Shown: piece by piece, positions 1 through 9,298 of the stretch
Layout: each line of letters opens with the position of its first letter
Position numbering within the stretch: position 1 is the first letter of the stretch
NCBI GenBank assembly: GCA_050949645.1
Contig: JBMNGC010000001.1
Span: forward strand, 1,426,001-1,490,000
Length of the DNA stretch: 64,000 bases
Source of the DNA: RUG369 sp050949645
GTDB taxonomy: Bacteria > Planctomycetota > Planctomycetia > Pirellulales > Thermoguttaceae
Direction: 5' to 3'
Translations under genes and position numbers: made by a program
Notes under the pieces: model-generated
Seen by the model: the letters and a program-made list of their open reading frames with translations, nothing else
Told to the model about the DNA's origin: nothing
The model's database searches: none

Positions 1-1
1 T

Positions 2-1264
2 CGTTATGGTTTTGTCATCGCCGTTATAAGACATGACGACGCCCCCGCTTTCGACCTAGCTGCATTCCAAGCCCGGTTTGCACCCAAGCTTCAAAGCGGC
101 CAAAATCAAAGCTACGGCTCCTATTCTTCCGGCAGCCCCAGATCTAGCGGTTTTGGTTCCAGCGGTTACGGTCCAAACGTAGGCGGATCCTCCTCGACAA
201 ATTTGGGGTCTAACGCCGCCTCGCTCCAACGCGAATACAGCGCCGAATTAGCAAGCGCACGAGAAGCGCACAAAAGGGACGCTCGACGACTCGTTCTGCC
301 TCGAATCCGCAACCGCTTCGAGCTACCGGCGTCCGCCGAGGAATCCGCTGACTTTATGCGCGGATTGAGCCTTTCTGACGGCGCTGTGCTAACGTTTGCA
401 ACAACTGATCTGCAAGGATTAGGGGGCCTCATCCTAAAAGAAGCCGCCTCCGCAGGCGAAGCGGGGACGCCATTCGGCGCTCTTGGTCAACTCTCTGGTT
501 CCGCGCCCGGCGCAACTCCCGCAGCGCCCAAGCTCTCCTTGGGCTCAATGGATGAGTTGTTAGGAAACGAAACCGCTAGTCTGGACGATCTCTCCTGCCT
601 AACCTTCTCGATCTCGCTTGTTGGAGACGCTCCCCGAGGAGTCTTGTTCCTTTCATTCAATAACGAAGATGACGCCAAGAGCAGCGCCAAAGTCATTGAA
701 ACAACACTAACCTTGACTGGCCCGATGATCCTGGAAGGATTGAAAAATCAAATGGCCAACGCGGGAATCGATACCAATGAAGTCGATCTTTCGCCTATTT
801 TCAGCGGGATCTTGGCCGGTCTCAAGCCTCGGGTCTCCGGATCAGACCTTGCGCTCGTTCTCGACCTTGAGCCGCTAAAGGCCAATGCAGGCCTTTTCGT
901 TCCGTTGCTAGGCGGCGTTGAAACCAAGTCCCGACAGGAGATGGAGTCGGATATGATCGACTGGTCGATCGGAAGCGCCCCCGGCGGCGCGTCCACAACC
1001 GCTCCTGCCGACGACTCGGCCGCCGCAGATCCTGACGACCCGTTCGGTTCACTCGATCTGTTCAACACAGACGACGCGTCCGACGACGACTCGTCTACCG
1101 TCGATCCTGACGACCCGTTCGGTTCATCCGATCCGTTCGGCGCTGACGACGACTCCACTGGCGCTCCTGCCGACGATCCGTTTGGCACGGACGATCCCTT
1201 TGATCCATTCGGCTCCGGCAACGACTCCACCGACGATGAAGAAGATGAAGATCCCTTCGCATGA
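2..1264 (+). CDS. Exported or surface acidic-repeat protein, 5' truncated by window edge
   Basis: The frame is open from base 2 with no stop, so the true start lies upstream and a downstream TTG at 203 is unlikely to be the start. The visible N-terminal part is rich in Gly/Ser/Tyr/Gln. A middle part of about 200 residues alternates hydrophobic and polar stretches (LSLSDGAVLTFATTD, GVLFLSFNNEDDAKSSAKV) and resembles a folded alpha/beta domain. The last roughly 90 residues are low-complexity acidic sequence with repeated DPDDPFGS / DDPFG units ending in DEEDEDPFA. I do not recognise a named family. The ferredoxin-like rhythm of the middle part recalls the exported proteins at 34770 and 36112, but homology is not certain. 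A strong hairpin terminator follows about 40 bp after the stop. Confidence 0.7.
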   Translation, partial: RYGFVIAVIRHDDAPAFDLAAFQARFAPKLQSGQNQSYGSYSSGSPRSSGFGSSGYGPNVGGSSSTNLGSNAASLQREYSAELASAREAHKRDARRLVLPRIRNRFELPASAEESADFMRGLSLSDGAVLTFATTDLQGLGGLILKEAASAGEAGTPFGALGQLSGSAPGATPAAPKLSLGSMDELLGNETASLDDLSCLTFSISLVGDAPRGVLFLSFNNEDDAKSSAKVIETTLTLTGPMILEGLKNQMANAGIDTNEVDLSPIFSGILAGLKPRVSGSDLALVLDLEPLKANAGLFVPLLGGVETKSRQEMESDMIDWSIGSAPGGASTTAPADDSAAADPDDPFGSLDLFNTDDASDDDSSTVDPDDPFGSSDPFGADDDSTGAPADDPFGTDDPFDPFGSGNDSTDDEEDEDPFA

Positions 1265-1303
1265 CGTTCCTACCCTCGTGTCTTTAACATCGAGGGAATC
1301 AAT

Positions 1304-1346
1304 AAAAAAACCGGACTGACCTTACAGGGGTTAGTCCGGTTTTTTA
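1304..1346. terminator. Bidirectional intrinsic terminator
   Basis: An A-run plus CCGGACT arm pairs with an AGTCCGG plus T-run arm across a short loop, 40 bp after the stop of the acidic-repeat gene. T-runs flank the stem on both strands. Confidence 0.8.
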
Positions 1347-1615
1347 AATAACTAATCTCTCATGCTCGCCAGCTACGGCGTTCGCACGAAATCCCCAACC
1401 TTTGCGTCAGTTGTTCGTTAAGCGTCTACGTCGGTTGCTCGAGAGACTGCAAACCCGCCGCCAACCATGGCAGATGAATCGCTTTACGCTCAACGATCAT
1501 AACGCTCAATCTCTATGATCGATTGGCTTACATACAGTCGCCATGTACGGCGGCTCCCAGCACGCGCCGAACTTGACGGCATGGTTGCAGGAATCTTTTC
1601 AAGTCTAGAGTCTAA
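1347..1615. other. Intergenic region without a gene
   Basis: No ORF with plausible coding character and no RNA gene recognised. The only structure noted is an 8-bp inverted repeat (CGATCATA at 1494-1501, TATGATCG at 1514-1521), which could be an operator or chance. Confidence 0.4.
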
Positions 1616-1652
1616 CAAAAAAGACGACGCGTCGCAGGACGCGTCGTCTTTC
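1616..1652 (-). terminator. Intrinsic terminator of the ABC-2 permease gene
   Basis: A perfect 14-bp stem (AAAGACGACGCGTC at 1620-1633, complement at 1638-1651) with a 4-nt loop lies about 40 bp beyond the permease stop. A T-run follows on the minus strand. Confidence 0.8.
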
Positions 1653-1694
1653 AAAGGAGCGTTCGCTCGGTCCCCTTAATGAAACAACCCGGAC

Positions 1695-2669
1695 TTACGC
1701 AAGGTCGCGGTCCTCGAAGAGAACCAGGGAAAGGAGCATGGCAACAAAGGCGAACAACGCCGAATAAAGTCCCGCTACCCCGACGTATGCCCAGCTTACT
1801 GGCGTGTTCATAGCAATCGCCGTCTCCATATTAAAGTGGTCCAGTATCGGTATAAACGCGCAAATCAAGTTTGCGAAGAACCCTATAATCGGCATTTCAG
1901 TCACGGCGTTGGACAGGACGATCATCGGAACAATGTGTCCCAAGACATAGATCGTCAGGCAGACGGTCAGGTTCGGCAGGAGCGAGAGGCGCGTCGAAAT
2001 AGCGATCGAAATCGCCGTGAGGACAATCGTCTCGAAGAAAGAGAGGACGAGACCTGGCACGATTCCCTTGACATAGATGAAACACTCGACCGCGGTCGGA
2101 AGTTCCTTGGCGGATTCGCGAGCGTCGTAAACAAGTTTGTATGCAAGCGTGTTAAGGAAGAAGATTCCGAGAATCAGGAAGAGCGCCGTAACGGCAATCA
2201 TCACGCCGAGGTATTTACCAAAAACGAACGTCTGACGACCGACTGGTTTCGCCAAAATCGTCAATGCGGTTTTACCCTCGATTTCTTCAGCGATCGAGGA
2301 GCTAGCCGTCCAGATTGCGAGAAAAACACACGCAAGCTTAACGAGGGTCAATCCCTGCGAGACAACGATCTTGATGTCTTCCCCCATCGTATGGTACGGA
2401 AGGAACGGAAAGATGAAAAGCCCGAAGAGACCGACAAGCGTCAGCAATAAGAACAGGGGCTGCTGAAGTGTTTCCTTCGCGGTAACCCAGGCAATGGCGC
2501 CGCACTTAGGCATAATCACACGCAGCGCAAAAACCAAGACAATATACGCGACGACAACGCCCAACGCAACCGCGTCAACCTGAGACGCTGCCTTCATCCA
2601 CGCGGCGACGGCAAAACACGGAGTAGTCGCCAAGGACTCCAGATTCGGAATAGCTAGAAATTCCATCAT
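1695..2669 (-). CDS. ABC-2 type transporter permease
   Basis: Polytopic inner-membrane protein of about 324 residues with roughly seven hydrophobic segments. The diagnostic stretch is EIEGKTALTILAKPVGR followed by FGKYLG, the cytoplasmic loop typical of ABC-2 permeases of the NosY/gliding type. The same loop (KTIFTLVTKPIR) occurs in the permease at 15412. No ATPase gene is adjacent, so it may pair with an ATPase elsewhere or with the one at 17304. The substrate is unknown. ATG at 2669 is preferred over the upstream TTG at 2678 because AAGGGG lies about 9 nt before it. A good promoter and a terminator bracket the gene, suggesting a single-gene transcript. Confidence 0.85.
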   Translation of the reverse strand: MMEFLAIPNLESLATTPCFAVAAWMKAASQVDAVALGVVVAYIVLVFALRVIMPKCGAIAWVTAKETLQQPLFLLLTLVGLFGLFIFPFLPYHTMGEDIKIVVSQGLTLVKLACVFLAIWTASSSIAEEIEGKTALTILAKPVGRQTFVFGKYLGVMIAVTALFLILGIFFLNTLAYKLVYDARESAKELPTAVECFIYVKGIVPGLVLSFFETIVLTAISIAISTRLSLLPNLTVCLTIYVLGHIVPMIVLSNAVTEMPIIGFFANLICAFIPILDHFNMETAIAMNTPVSWAYVGVAGLYSALFAFVAMLLSLVLFEDRDLA

Positions 2670-2773
2670 TACAAACAACCCCTTAAGAGCTATAAAACAA
2701 ATAACTCCACATCGCTACGCGCGTCCTAAACGTCGCGTCGACGCATCGTGGATTAAAGACAATCCACCGTGTC

Positions 2774-2802
2774 ATTCTATCCTATTCTCTTCAACCTGAC
2801 AA
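2774..2802 (-). promoter_or_regulatory. Putative sigma70-like promoter of the ABC-2 permease gene
   Basis: On the minus strand TTGTCA is followed after 17 bp by TAGAAT. A 7-bp hairpin (GTGGATT/AATCCAC, 2748-2767) would lie at the very 5' end of the transcript. Confidence 0.55.
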
Positions 2803-2825
2803 TAAGCCGCTCGACGTCGTATTGT
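2796..2825 (+). promoter_or_regulatory. Possible promoter of lpxK, overlapping the divergent one
   Basis: CTGACA, an 18-bp spacer, then TATTGT. The -35 box overlaps the -35 of the divergent permease promoter. The -10 matches the consensus at only four of six positions. Confidence 0.3.
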
Positions 2826-2951
2826 AAAATGGGCAAAAACTTTTACACTTGAGAAAGAGAAAGCAGGCACGGAATCAGCTGTCGAAAATTCTTCATCAGT
2901 TCTCGTTCTCCGCTACGCCTGACTTCCCAAGTTTAACGAGGTTTGTCTTCC

Positions 2952-4133
2952 ATGAAGCAGGGCGTTGCAGCAAGACTTCGAGGGTTCGTCGACTCAACCG
3001 ACCGTTCGCCTCTTGCCGTAGCTTTCAGAACGGCATGTCTGACCTTCTCGATCCCCTACTCGCTGGGCGCTCGGCTACTTCATGGACTTTACGATCGAGG
3101 CGTACTGAAGTCGACGCGCGTTCCATGCCCGACGATTTCCGTCGGCAATGTGACGATGGGCGGAGTTGGGAAGAGTCCTTTCGTCGCGTGGCTTGCCGAT
3201 TATCTCATCGCTCAGGGTCGACGACCGGGACTCGTTAGTCGTGGATACAAGGCTAAGGAACATTCGCGACGTGAAGCGTCCGACGCCAACCAGGATGAAT
3301 CGACAGACGAATTTGCCAAGTATCAGATTTTCAACGACGAGGCGAAAGAATTTGCCCTTCGCTTTCCCGACGTTCCTTATTTTCTTGGCCCCCGACGCGT
3401 TGAAGTCGCTGACGCGCTTCTACGATTCCGGCCAGACGTCGACACGTTGATCCTTGACGACGCCTTTCAACATCGAAAAATTGCGCGCGATTTGAATATC
3501 GTTATGCTCGACGCACTCAACCCGTTTGGAGGGGGACGCGTCGTACCGTCGGGATTCCTTCGGGAACCTCTTTCTGCCCTTAAACGCGCAGACGTCGTCC
3601 TCCTCAATCGCGCCGATCTCATTAACGACTCTCGCAGAGAAACGATCCGTCAACGCGCGCTGTCCTACGTTCCAGACGCGATCTGGGGCGAGCTCGCGCA
3701 GCGTCCCCTTTCTGTGTATCGGCGCGTCCCCAACAATTCAACTCCGTCCAACTATTCAATAAGAGAAACGAGCCTTGATTCGTTCCGTCATGAATATACC
3801 CGCAAACGCGTCCTCGCATTCTGCGGACTCGGCGCGCCCGCGGGCTTTAGAAAGACTCTTGAAAACTCAGGCCTCGACGTCGTCGATTTTATCGAATTCC
3901 CAGATCATTGCGCCTATACTCCAAAGGACCTTGAAAGACTCGCGCGCGCCGCTTATGACGCTCGCGCGGAAGCGCTACTAGCGACAATGAAGGACTTTAC
4001 GAAGTTTAACGGAAGCGAGCAGCTCGGGCGCCCCTTCTACGCTTTGAGAATCGGGGTCGAGTTTCTCACCGGCGAAAAGGAATTTTGCACTAAAACGATC
4101 CAGACATTGCAAAGTTTCAAACGTCAAGATTAA
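2952..4133 (+). CDS. lpxK: Tetraacyldisaccharide 4'-kinase LpxK
   Basis: Inner-membrane-associated kinase that phosphorylates the 4' position of the lipid A disaccharide precursor. About 393 residues. Family signatures: a P-loop of LpxK type (GNVTMGGVGKSP) near residue 70 after an amphipathic N-terminal helix, then LVSRGYKA, LGPRRVEVADALL, the LILDDAFQHRKIARD segment, GFLREPLSALKRADVVLLNRAD and a C-terminal FPDHCAYTPKDL. ATG at 2952 is chosen because a purine-rich cgagg lies about 10 nt upstream; the in-frame TTG at 2943 sits directly on it. With lpxC and ompH elsewhere in the window, this shows the organism makes lipid A. Confidence 0.95.
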   Translation: MKQGVAARLRGFVDSTDRSPLAVAFRTACLTFSIPYSLGARLLHGLYDRGVLKSTRVPCPTISVGNVTMGGVGKSPFVAWLADYLIAQGRRPGLVSRGYKAKEHSRREASDANQDESTDEFAKYQIFNDEAKEFALRFPDVPYFLGPRRVEVADALLRFRPDVDTLILDDAFQHRKIARDLNIVMLDALNPFGGGRVVPSGFLREPLSALKRADVVLLNRADLINDSRRETIRQRALSYVPDAIWGELAQRPLSVYRRVPNNSTPSNYSIRETSLDSFRHEYTRKRVLAFCGLGAPAGFRKTLENSGLDVVDFIEFPDHCAYTPKDLERLARAAYDARAEALLATMKDFTKFNGSEQLGRPFYALRIGVEFLTGEKEFCTKTIQTLQSFKRQD

Positions 4134-4163
4134 CCGCGCTCACATTCGTTGACGTCAAGAAAA

Positions 4164-4200
4164 CAAAAGTCCTGCGATCCAAGTGACCGCAGGACTTTTG
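4164..4200. terminator. Bidirectional terminator between lpxK and the barrel-like gene
   Basis: A perfect 13-bp inverted repeat (CAAAAGTCCTGCG and its complement) sits between two convergent genes, with A/T runs at both outer edges. Confidence 0.85.
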
Positions 4201-4231
4201 CTTTACTGGCGCCAAGGAGAACGCAGGATCA

Positions 4232-5779
4232 TTACCGATCGAAATTCTGCAGGAAGGAAGTGTTGTCGGCGACGTCGAAGAGTGGGCGAGGAGAACACGC
4301 GGTATTGCGTGCGCCGCCTCCGACGTACCAGACAAGGCCCATCGACATGCTCCAGGTTTCTTCCTCGCGATGGGTCAGCCCTCGATCGGTCGGGAAGACG
4401 TAGAGTCCGGAGAATTTGAGCGTAAAGCTGTCAGAGATCGGCGCCTCAACCGATCCGCCAATGAGTCCTTCGCTGTGTTGCGTTGCGCCGCCATAGATCG
4501 TCGCTTCGCCGCCCTGAGCAAACGCCCAGCGCATGAAACCGGTGTAGTAATCCGACGCGGACGCCTTTGCCTCAATCACAAGATCCTCGTCGAGCTTAAG
4601 GAGATCACACCAGTCGTTGTCCAGTCCGAAAGCGCCTCGGAATCCAATCGTCAGCGTTCCTCCGAACATGTAGGAGAGTTCTGTCCTCATCTGCTGAAGT
4701 TCATATTTTCTGTAGTAGGTATCCCTCACCGAGTCGTACACGACGCCGAGAGAAAGTCCTTCAGCGGCATACTGGTTGGCTCGGTAATAGGCTCCCGCCG
4801 TCCAGAAGAACTGATTGCGGCTCGCGCCCGTGGTGAAGCCGTTCGCCTCGACGCCATTGAAGTCGGTGAAGACGCCACGTGCGCCCGCCTGAAGGTGGAA
4901 ACCGCCAATGATGGCTTGAGGGCTCGCCCAATTGAGCGAGAAATCTGCCCCGTAGTTGCCCGCGTCTTCAAGGTCCAACGGGCTCCTCATGGCGTCAAAA
5001 CCGGCGCCAAGCTGGGTGTTCTCAAAGAAACCGCCAAAGAGTCCGTAACATCCCTGCTGGCAGGGGTCGCCGCAACCCAAAGGATTCTGCCCGTAGGCAA
5101 TGGCGGGCGCAGTGTTCCGGTAACCATTAATGGACGCGTTAGGGGCTGCGGTTCCGTAGAAGTATCCAGGATTATACTCCGCCTGACCGATTTGCGAGTA
5201 AGGATTAGCCGAATACGCGTTCGGGGCTTCAAGACGTGCCTCGGTCCTTGCAGGCGCGGCGGCGGTCTGCCTGGCGACCTCGCCCTGCGGATAATTAGGA
5301 GCGACTTCAGGCGTCTTAATGACGTTCCGAGGAGCTTCTGTCAGCGGCGCCGGAATGCTTGTCGGATCTTCTAACGGCGCGGAGTCAAAAACGGGATTAT
5401 CGGGAAGCTCTTCAAGTCCTCCGCCAAAGAGATCCTGGCGAGGAATCTCCGCCTGAATTTGGCGGATATAGTTTTTGGGTTTGGAGGGCGCTTTCTTCGC
5501 AACATCCTTTTTGGGCGTCGGCGAAGCGGCTGGCCTCGCATTAAGATCAATAATCTCGCGTCCGTTCTGTCCGGTCCAAGGCGTACTCGCCGCCTGGGTG
5601 TGACGCGTCTGCTGTGCGTAAGATTCAGAAGCGAAGTTTGCACAACCGAGAAGCGCGAGTGCGGAAACAAAGCCCGCTGTCAACACATTATGTCTGCGGA
5701 GCGCATTAGTGAGAAGATTACGACCGTTACCTTTCGGCGTCTGGATTTCTCTGTTTCTCTCTTCATTTGGACTGGTCAT
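4232..5779 (-). CDS. Exported planctomycete-type protein, probable outer-membrane beta-barrel
   Basis: About 515 residues. The N-terminus has basic residues followed by a hydrophobic segment ending in ALLGCANFAS...SYAQQ. This could be a lipoprotein signal (LLGC) or a type I signal cut after SYA. A Pro/Ala-rich linker follows (about residues 60-210). The C-terminal 280 residues carry Cys-rich CGDPCQQGCYGLFGG, then alternating aromatic/polar strands such as GADFSLNWASPQAIIGGF, FFWTAGAYYRANQY, LSLGVVYDSVRD and FTLKFSGLYVFP, typical of a barrel with periodic beta-strands. It may belong to a DUF family restricted to planctomycetes (DUF6666-like, from memory). ATG at 5779 has GAGG 6 nt upstream; the 19-residue upstream extension lacks a ribosome site. 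Confidence 0.7.
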   Translation of the reverse strand: MTSPNEERNREIQTPKGNGRNLLTNALRRHNVLTAGFVSALALLGCANFASESYAQQTRHTQAASTPWTGQNGREIIDLNARPAASPTPKKDVAKKAPSKPKNYIRQIQAEIPRQDLFGGGLEELPDNPVFDSAPLEDPTSIPAPLTEAPRNVIKTPEVAPNYPQGEVARQTAAAPARTEARLEAPNAYSANPYSQIGQAEYNPGYFYGTAAPNASINGYRNTAPAIAYGQNPLGCGDPCQQGCYGLFGGFFENTQLGAGFDAMRSPLDLEDAGNYGADFSLNWASPQAIIGGFHLQAGARGVFTDFNGVEANGFTTGASRNQFFWTAGAYYRANQYAAEGLSLGVVYDSVRDTYYRKYELQQMRTELSYMFGGTLTIGFRGAFGLDNDWCDLLKLDEDLVIEAKASASDYYTGFMRWAFAQGGEATIYGGATQHSEGLIGGSVEAPISDSFTLKFSGLYVFPTDRGLTHREEETWSMSMGLVWYVGGGARNTACSPRPLFDVADNTSFLQNFDR

Positions 5780-6161
5780 TGTATCCTCGCATGATTCCGT
5801 TCTCGACAAGGCGCCGCCTGAATCAATCGGCGGCACAAGCGTTTGTCAATCGCCTCACGCTCAGGGGGGGGTCTGTATGCCTAATCGCAAGACGCTGCAT
5901 GGTCACCAGCAAACGTAGAAAGGAATAAACACAAGCGCGGCGGATCGTTCACAAAGACAATCCGGGGCGACCTTTCTTCGTCGCTAGTTATCTTTTCGTC
6001 TCCACAGAAAAAAAGTTTAAAGAAAATCAGGAAAATTCATTAAAATCGATAGAAACAGAAAATTTTAGCCAGATTAACATAGAGAAGCCGCATTTATAAG
6101 ATAAGAGACATTCGCGCAGTTGTCGAATGTCTCTTATAAGTAAGGGGTTCAGGGGCGCAGA
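5780..6161. other. Intergenic region with G8 tract and a terminator
   Basis: Leader of the barrel-like gene. It contains a run of eight G (about 5864-5871), a perfect TTGACA on the minus strand near 5835 without a convincing -10, an A/T-rich stretch (6000-6080) and the hairpin at 6101. No gene seen. Confidence 0.4.
6101..6137 (-). terminator. Hairpin downstream of the isochorismatase-family gene
   Basis: A 14-bp perfect stem (ATAAGAGACATTCG and complement) lies 25 bp after the stop of the minus-strand gene. The downstream T-run is weak. Confidence 0.55.
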
Positions 6162-6761
6162 CTACCCTTGAATCTCAGCGAGGAATTCGTCGACCGTCGG
6201 CGCGCCGCCGAAGATGGGACAAACTTCTTTCTCGACAAATTCCTGAATAGAGCGCGACGCCGCGCCGCATGCGCTCGGAATCAGGCGTGTACGATATCCG
6301 CGATCATAGGCGCCCCAAGCGGTCGCCTGCGCGCAGACGTTCGTAAGGAAACCGCATACGCCGACGTTTTCGACCCCCCACCCCGTCAAAATCTCCGACA
6401 GGTTCGTGTGCTCGAAGCCGTTGATCGCACGCTTTCCTTTAAGAATTGTTTCACCTTCGATCGGCTTGAGTTCGTCAATGATCTCGACGCCCCAAGTCTC
6501 GGGCGCAAAGACGTTGTCCTCGACGAGTCCGTGCAAAAGGCCTTCGCAGTTATGATTGTCTGCCCAGGCTCGATCAAGGACAAAAGGACAATGAAGAACG
6601 CGAAGATTCTTTTCGCGTGCGCCCTTCAGAAGTTTTACGGCGTTTTCGATCGTTTGATTTCGGGCAATTTCGTCCTTGACGAGGTCGTATAACTTACCTC
6701 CGTCCTTACAGAAATCGTTTTGAAATTCGATTAGGATCAGCGCTGTCTTATCAGCCTTCAT
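6162..6761 (-). CDS. Isochorismatase-family cysteine hydrolase
   Basis: 199 residues, the usual family length. The conserved fold opens with TALILIEFQNDF; Asp16, Lys110 (in GKRAINGF) and nucleophile Cys143 (in GFLTNVCAQATA) match the Asp-Lys-Cys triad. Relatives hydrolyse amides such as nicotinamide, N-carbamoyl compounds or isochorismate; the substrate here cannot be assigned. Cytoplasmic, with no signal peptide. It lies 63 bp downstream of the MsbA-like exporter gene on the same strand and could be read from it, but no functional link is obvious. Confidence 0.88.
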   Translation of the reverse strand: MKADKTALILIEFQNDFCKDGGKLYDLVKDEIARNQTIENAVKLLKGAREKNLRVLHCPFVLDRAWADNHNCEGLLHGLVEDNVFAPETWGVEIIDELKPIEGETILKGKRAINGFEHTNLSEILTGWGVENVGVCGFLTNVCAQATAWGAYDRGYRTRLIPSACGAASRSIQEFVEKEVCPIFGGAPTVDEFLAEIQG

Positions 6762-6824
6762 CTCAATTGCTCTCCTTGTTTCATACCGTAGGTTGTCGCA
6801 TGTTCCGGAACGTCAAAAGAACAG

Positions 6825-9152
6825 CTATTCCAACTCGGAATCGGAACCGGCCGACTCGCTCGCCCAGAGCGACGCATAGAACGGCGAATGCTTCAATGTC
6901 TCTTCATGCGTACCAATAAACTGCGGAACGCCCTCCTGCATCACCACGACGCGGTCGGCAAGTTGGATCGCGGTCAATCGGTGCGTCACGAGAATCGTCG
7001 TTCGACCGCCGACAAACTTTTTAAGCGCCTGATGAATGAAGCGTTCGCTTTGCAAGTCAATCTGACTTGTCGCTTCGTCGAGCAGGAAGATTTGCGGATT
7101 CTTGAGCAACGCTCGAGCGAGCGCGATACGCTGGCGTTGTCCGCCAGAAAGCGCGCCGCCGCCCGGTCCAACGATCGTTTCATAACCGTCTGCAAGCTCG
7201 TTGCAGATGAATTCATCGGCGTAAGCGTCCTTCGCAGCCTGAATTATTTCTTCGCGAGTCGCGTCAAGACGACCGTAGCGAATATTTTCCAGGACCGTAT
7301 CGTTAAAAAGAACCGAATCTTGCGAAACGAGCCCTATCTGATCGCGAAGATCGGACGTCTTAAGCTCCGTAACAGGAATTCCGTCAATCAGCACGCGCCC
7401 TTTAATCGGATCGATAAAACGCGGTATCATACTCATGAGCGTGCTCTTACCGCATCCGCTGCGTCCGACAATCGCGATCGTCTCACCGCGCTTGATCGAA
7501 AGCGAAACGCCTCTTAAAACGACGCGACTCTCTGACGCCTGAACGTCTGGAGCTGGGACCGCATCGTTGTTCGCAGACGGAGGCGGCGCGTTGGAATCGC
7601 CCGGTCTACCTTTAAATTTGGCGCTGAGCCCGCGGCAACGCCTCCGCACGGAGTCTTTCACGACGTCTTCAATGCGGACCTTCTTATTATGGCGCGTTTC
7701 TTGGGACTTGGCAACTTCGACCGGATATTCGTAGTACACGTTATCAAAAACGATCGAGTCTTTGAATTCAGTAAGACGACGCGGCGAGGCGCAATCCTTA
7801 ATGAGGACGTCACGGTCAATCACTTCATAAACTCGATCCGCGGCGGCGCACGCGCCTTGGATATTCGTGAAAATATCGGAGAGACGTCGCGCGGGGTCGG
7901 ACGCGCCGATTAAAAAACCGTAAAAAAGAATCAGCCTTCCCAAGTCAAAAGGACGCGACGACGTTGGAATACCAAAGAGACTCGTTTCCTGGTAAATAAT
8001 GAGATACGCGCCGGCAGTTATCGCTAGGACAAGCATCCCGATTCCGAGCAATTCCGTGAGAGGGCTCGTTAGCGCGTCGTATTTCGCAGTTTTCATTCCG
8101 CGCTTAAAGTATGTTTCGTTTGCGGAAGCAAATTTAGCAGTCTCGTAATCTTCGCGATTAAATGATTTGACGACGCGAATCGCGCGGAAGGTCTCGTCAA
8201 TTCGACCGTAGAGCTGCGCCATCTCAGCCATCATGCGTCTCACGACTCGCTTGAGCGATTTCGCTAACCAACGAATCAAAACAACCGCGATCGGTACGAA
8301 AAGGAACGTAAAGAGCAGCAACTGCCAGCTCACGAGCAGCGCGCCGATAAGACAGACGATAAGCTTCAACGGCTCGCGCAACGCTCGTCCGTAGGCGAGT
8401 GTGATCCCATTGGTAAGCGTCCCCATATCAGACGTAAACCGCGTCGTCGCGTCGGTAATGCCACGTTGACTGAAGAACGTGGTCTCATAGTAGAGCATTT
8501 TCCGGAAAAAGAGCGAACGCAGTTCCAGCGAGCCGAGTTGTCCAAGGCGCGTGGAAAGATACGTATGAACGTAGGTACACACGCCCTTAATCGTCGTTAA
8601 GACGGCAACGTAGACCATCAGCATGACGACGGTGAGGAACGGATCGTCGGGGGTCCAACGCGCAATATAGGGCTGAAACTGCTTATAACGCATTAAAAGT
8701 TTTTCAGCGTTGGCAATCTGGACGTCCAGTACGGATAGCCGTTGTTGCGCGCGGGGACTGAGAGTGGGGTCGTCAAGGTCAACTCGTCTTCTTTCTTCGA
8801 TGGAATCGGAGGAGTTTTCCTTCGACGTGTTGTCGTCGGGCCTCGGGGCGCTTTTCTCGCGGGAAATCGCCTCCAGAATCGCATCCTTGTCGTCGGGGTC
8901 GACTCCATTAGCAATAGCGTTCTCTTCGGCGTATAAGCGCGATAGGCGTTCAGACTGATTCTGGATTTCCTTCGCAAGCCAGCTGTTGACCGAATCTCCC
9001 TGAAAAGAGACTTGCACCAACGGGTACACTGTCGCGATATTACCGCCCCAACATAGCGCAAGAAAAATAGACGCTAGAACTACTCCAATGATATTCCACT
9101 TATACTTGAACGTTAATTTGATCGCTCGCCAATAGTTATACATTGCGGTCAC
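6825..9152 (-). CDS. MsbA-type ABC exporter (fused membrane and ATPase domains)
   Basis: 775 residues, longer than the usual 580-620. TM1 spans about residues 18-45. About 125 mostly hydrophilic residues follow (charged, coiled-coil-like, with DNTSKENSSDSIEERRR) before TM2 at about 172. The canonical six-helix core ends near residue 440. The ATPase has Walker A GRSGCGKST, Q-loop LVSQD, signature LSGGQRQRIALARALL, Walker B IFLLDEATSQID and the H-loop LVTHR. A second basic/Pro-rich insertion of about 65 residues lies between the first ATPase strand and Walker A. The closest named family is the lipid A flippase MsbA, but drug or peptide exporters look alike. The start is GTG 9152 or ATG 9143; neither has a clear ribosome site. 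Confidence 0.85.
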   Translation of the reverse strand: MTAMYNYWRAIKLTFKYKWNIIGVVLASIFLALCWGGNIATVYPLVQVSFQGDSVNSWLAKEIQNQSERLSRLYAEENAIANGVDPDDKDAILEAISREKSAPRPDDNTSKENSSDSIEERRRVDLDDPTLSPRAQQRLSVLDVQIANAEKLLMRYKQFQPYIARWTPDDPFLTVVMLMVYVAVLTTIKGVCTYVHTYLSTRLGQLGSLELRSLFFRKMLYYETTFFSQRGITDATTRFTSDMGTLTNGITLAYGRALREPLKLIVCLIGALLVSWQLLLFTFLFVPIAVVLIRWLAKSLKRVVRRMMAEMAQLYGRIDETFRAIRVVKSFNREDYETAKFASANETYFKRGMKTAKYDALTSPLTELLGIGMLVLAITAGAYLIIYQETSLFGIPTSSRPFDLGRLILFYGFLIGASDPARRLSDIFTNIQGACAAADRVYEVIDRDVLIKDCASPRRLTEFKDSIVFDNVYYEYPVEVAKSQETRHNKKVRIEDVVKDSVRRRCRGLSAKFKGRPGDSNAPPPSANNDAVPAPDVQASESRVVLRGVSLSIKRGETIAIVGRSGCGKSTLMSMIPRFIDPIKGRVLIDGIPVTELKTSDLRDQIGLVSQDSVLFNDTVLENIRYGRLDATREEIIQAAKDAYADEFICNELADGYETIVGPGGGALSGGQRQRIALARALLKNPQIFLLDEATSQIDLQSERFIHQALKKFVGGRTTILVTHRLTAIQLADRVVVMQEGVPQFIGTHEETLKHSPFYASLWASESAGSDSELE

Positions 9153-9298
9153 GCGGCGCTACTTTCATGAATTCTTACCAAATGGGGAGTCGTCCCCACG
9201 CGCGGGAAGTATAGACTTTTCCGACTAGAAAAAATAGAGAGAAATTCTTCTCCGTTTCTCGTTTTTCTCTAAACATTCACGCCATAAAAATAAAAACA

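Noticed and set aside
1494..1521. 8-bp inverted repeat as an operator
   Set aside because: A single occurrence without neighbouring promoter; kept only as a note in the intergenic entry.
4370..5374. 334-aa plus-strand ORF opposite the barrel-like gene
   Set aside because: Arg-rich antisense shadow; the minus-strand frame carries a signal peptide and ribosome site.
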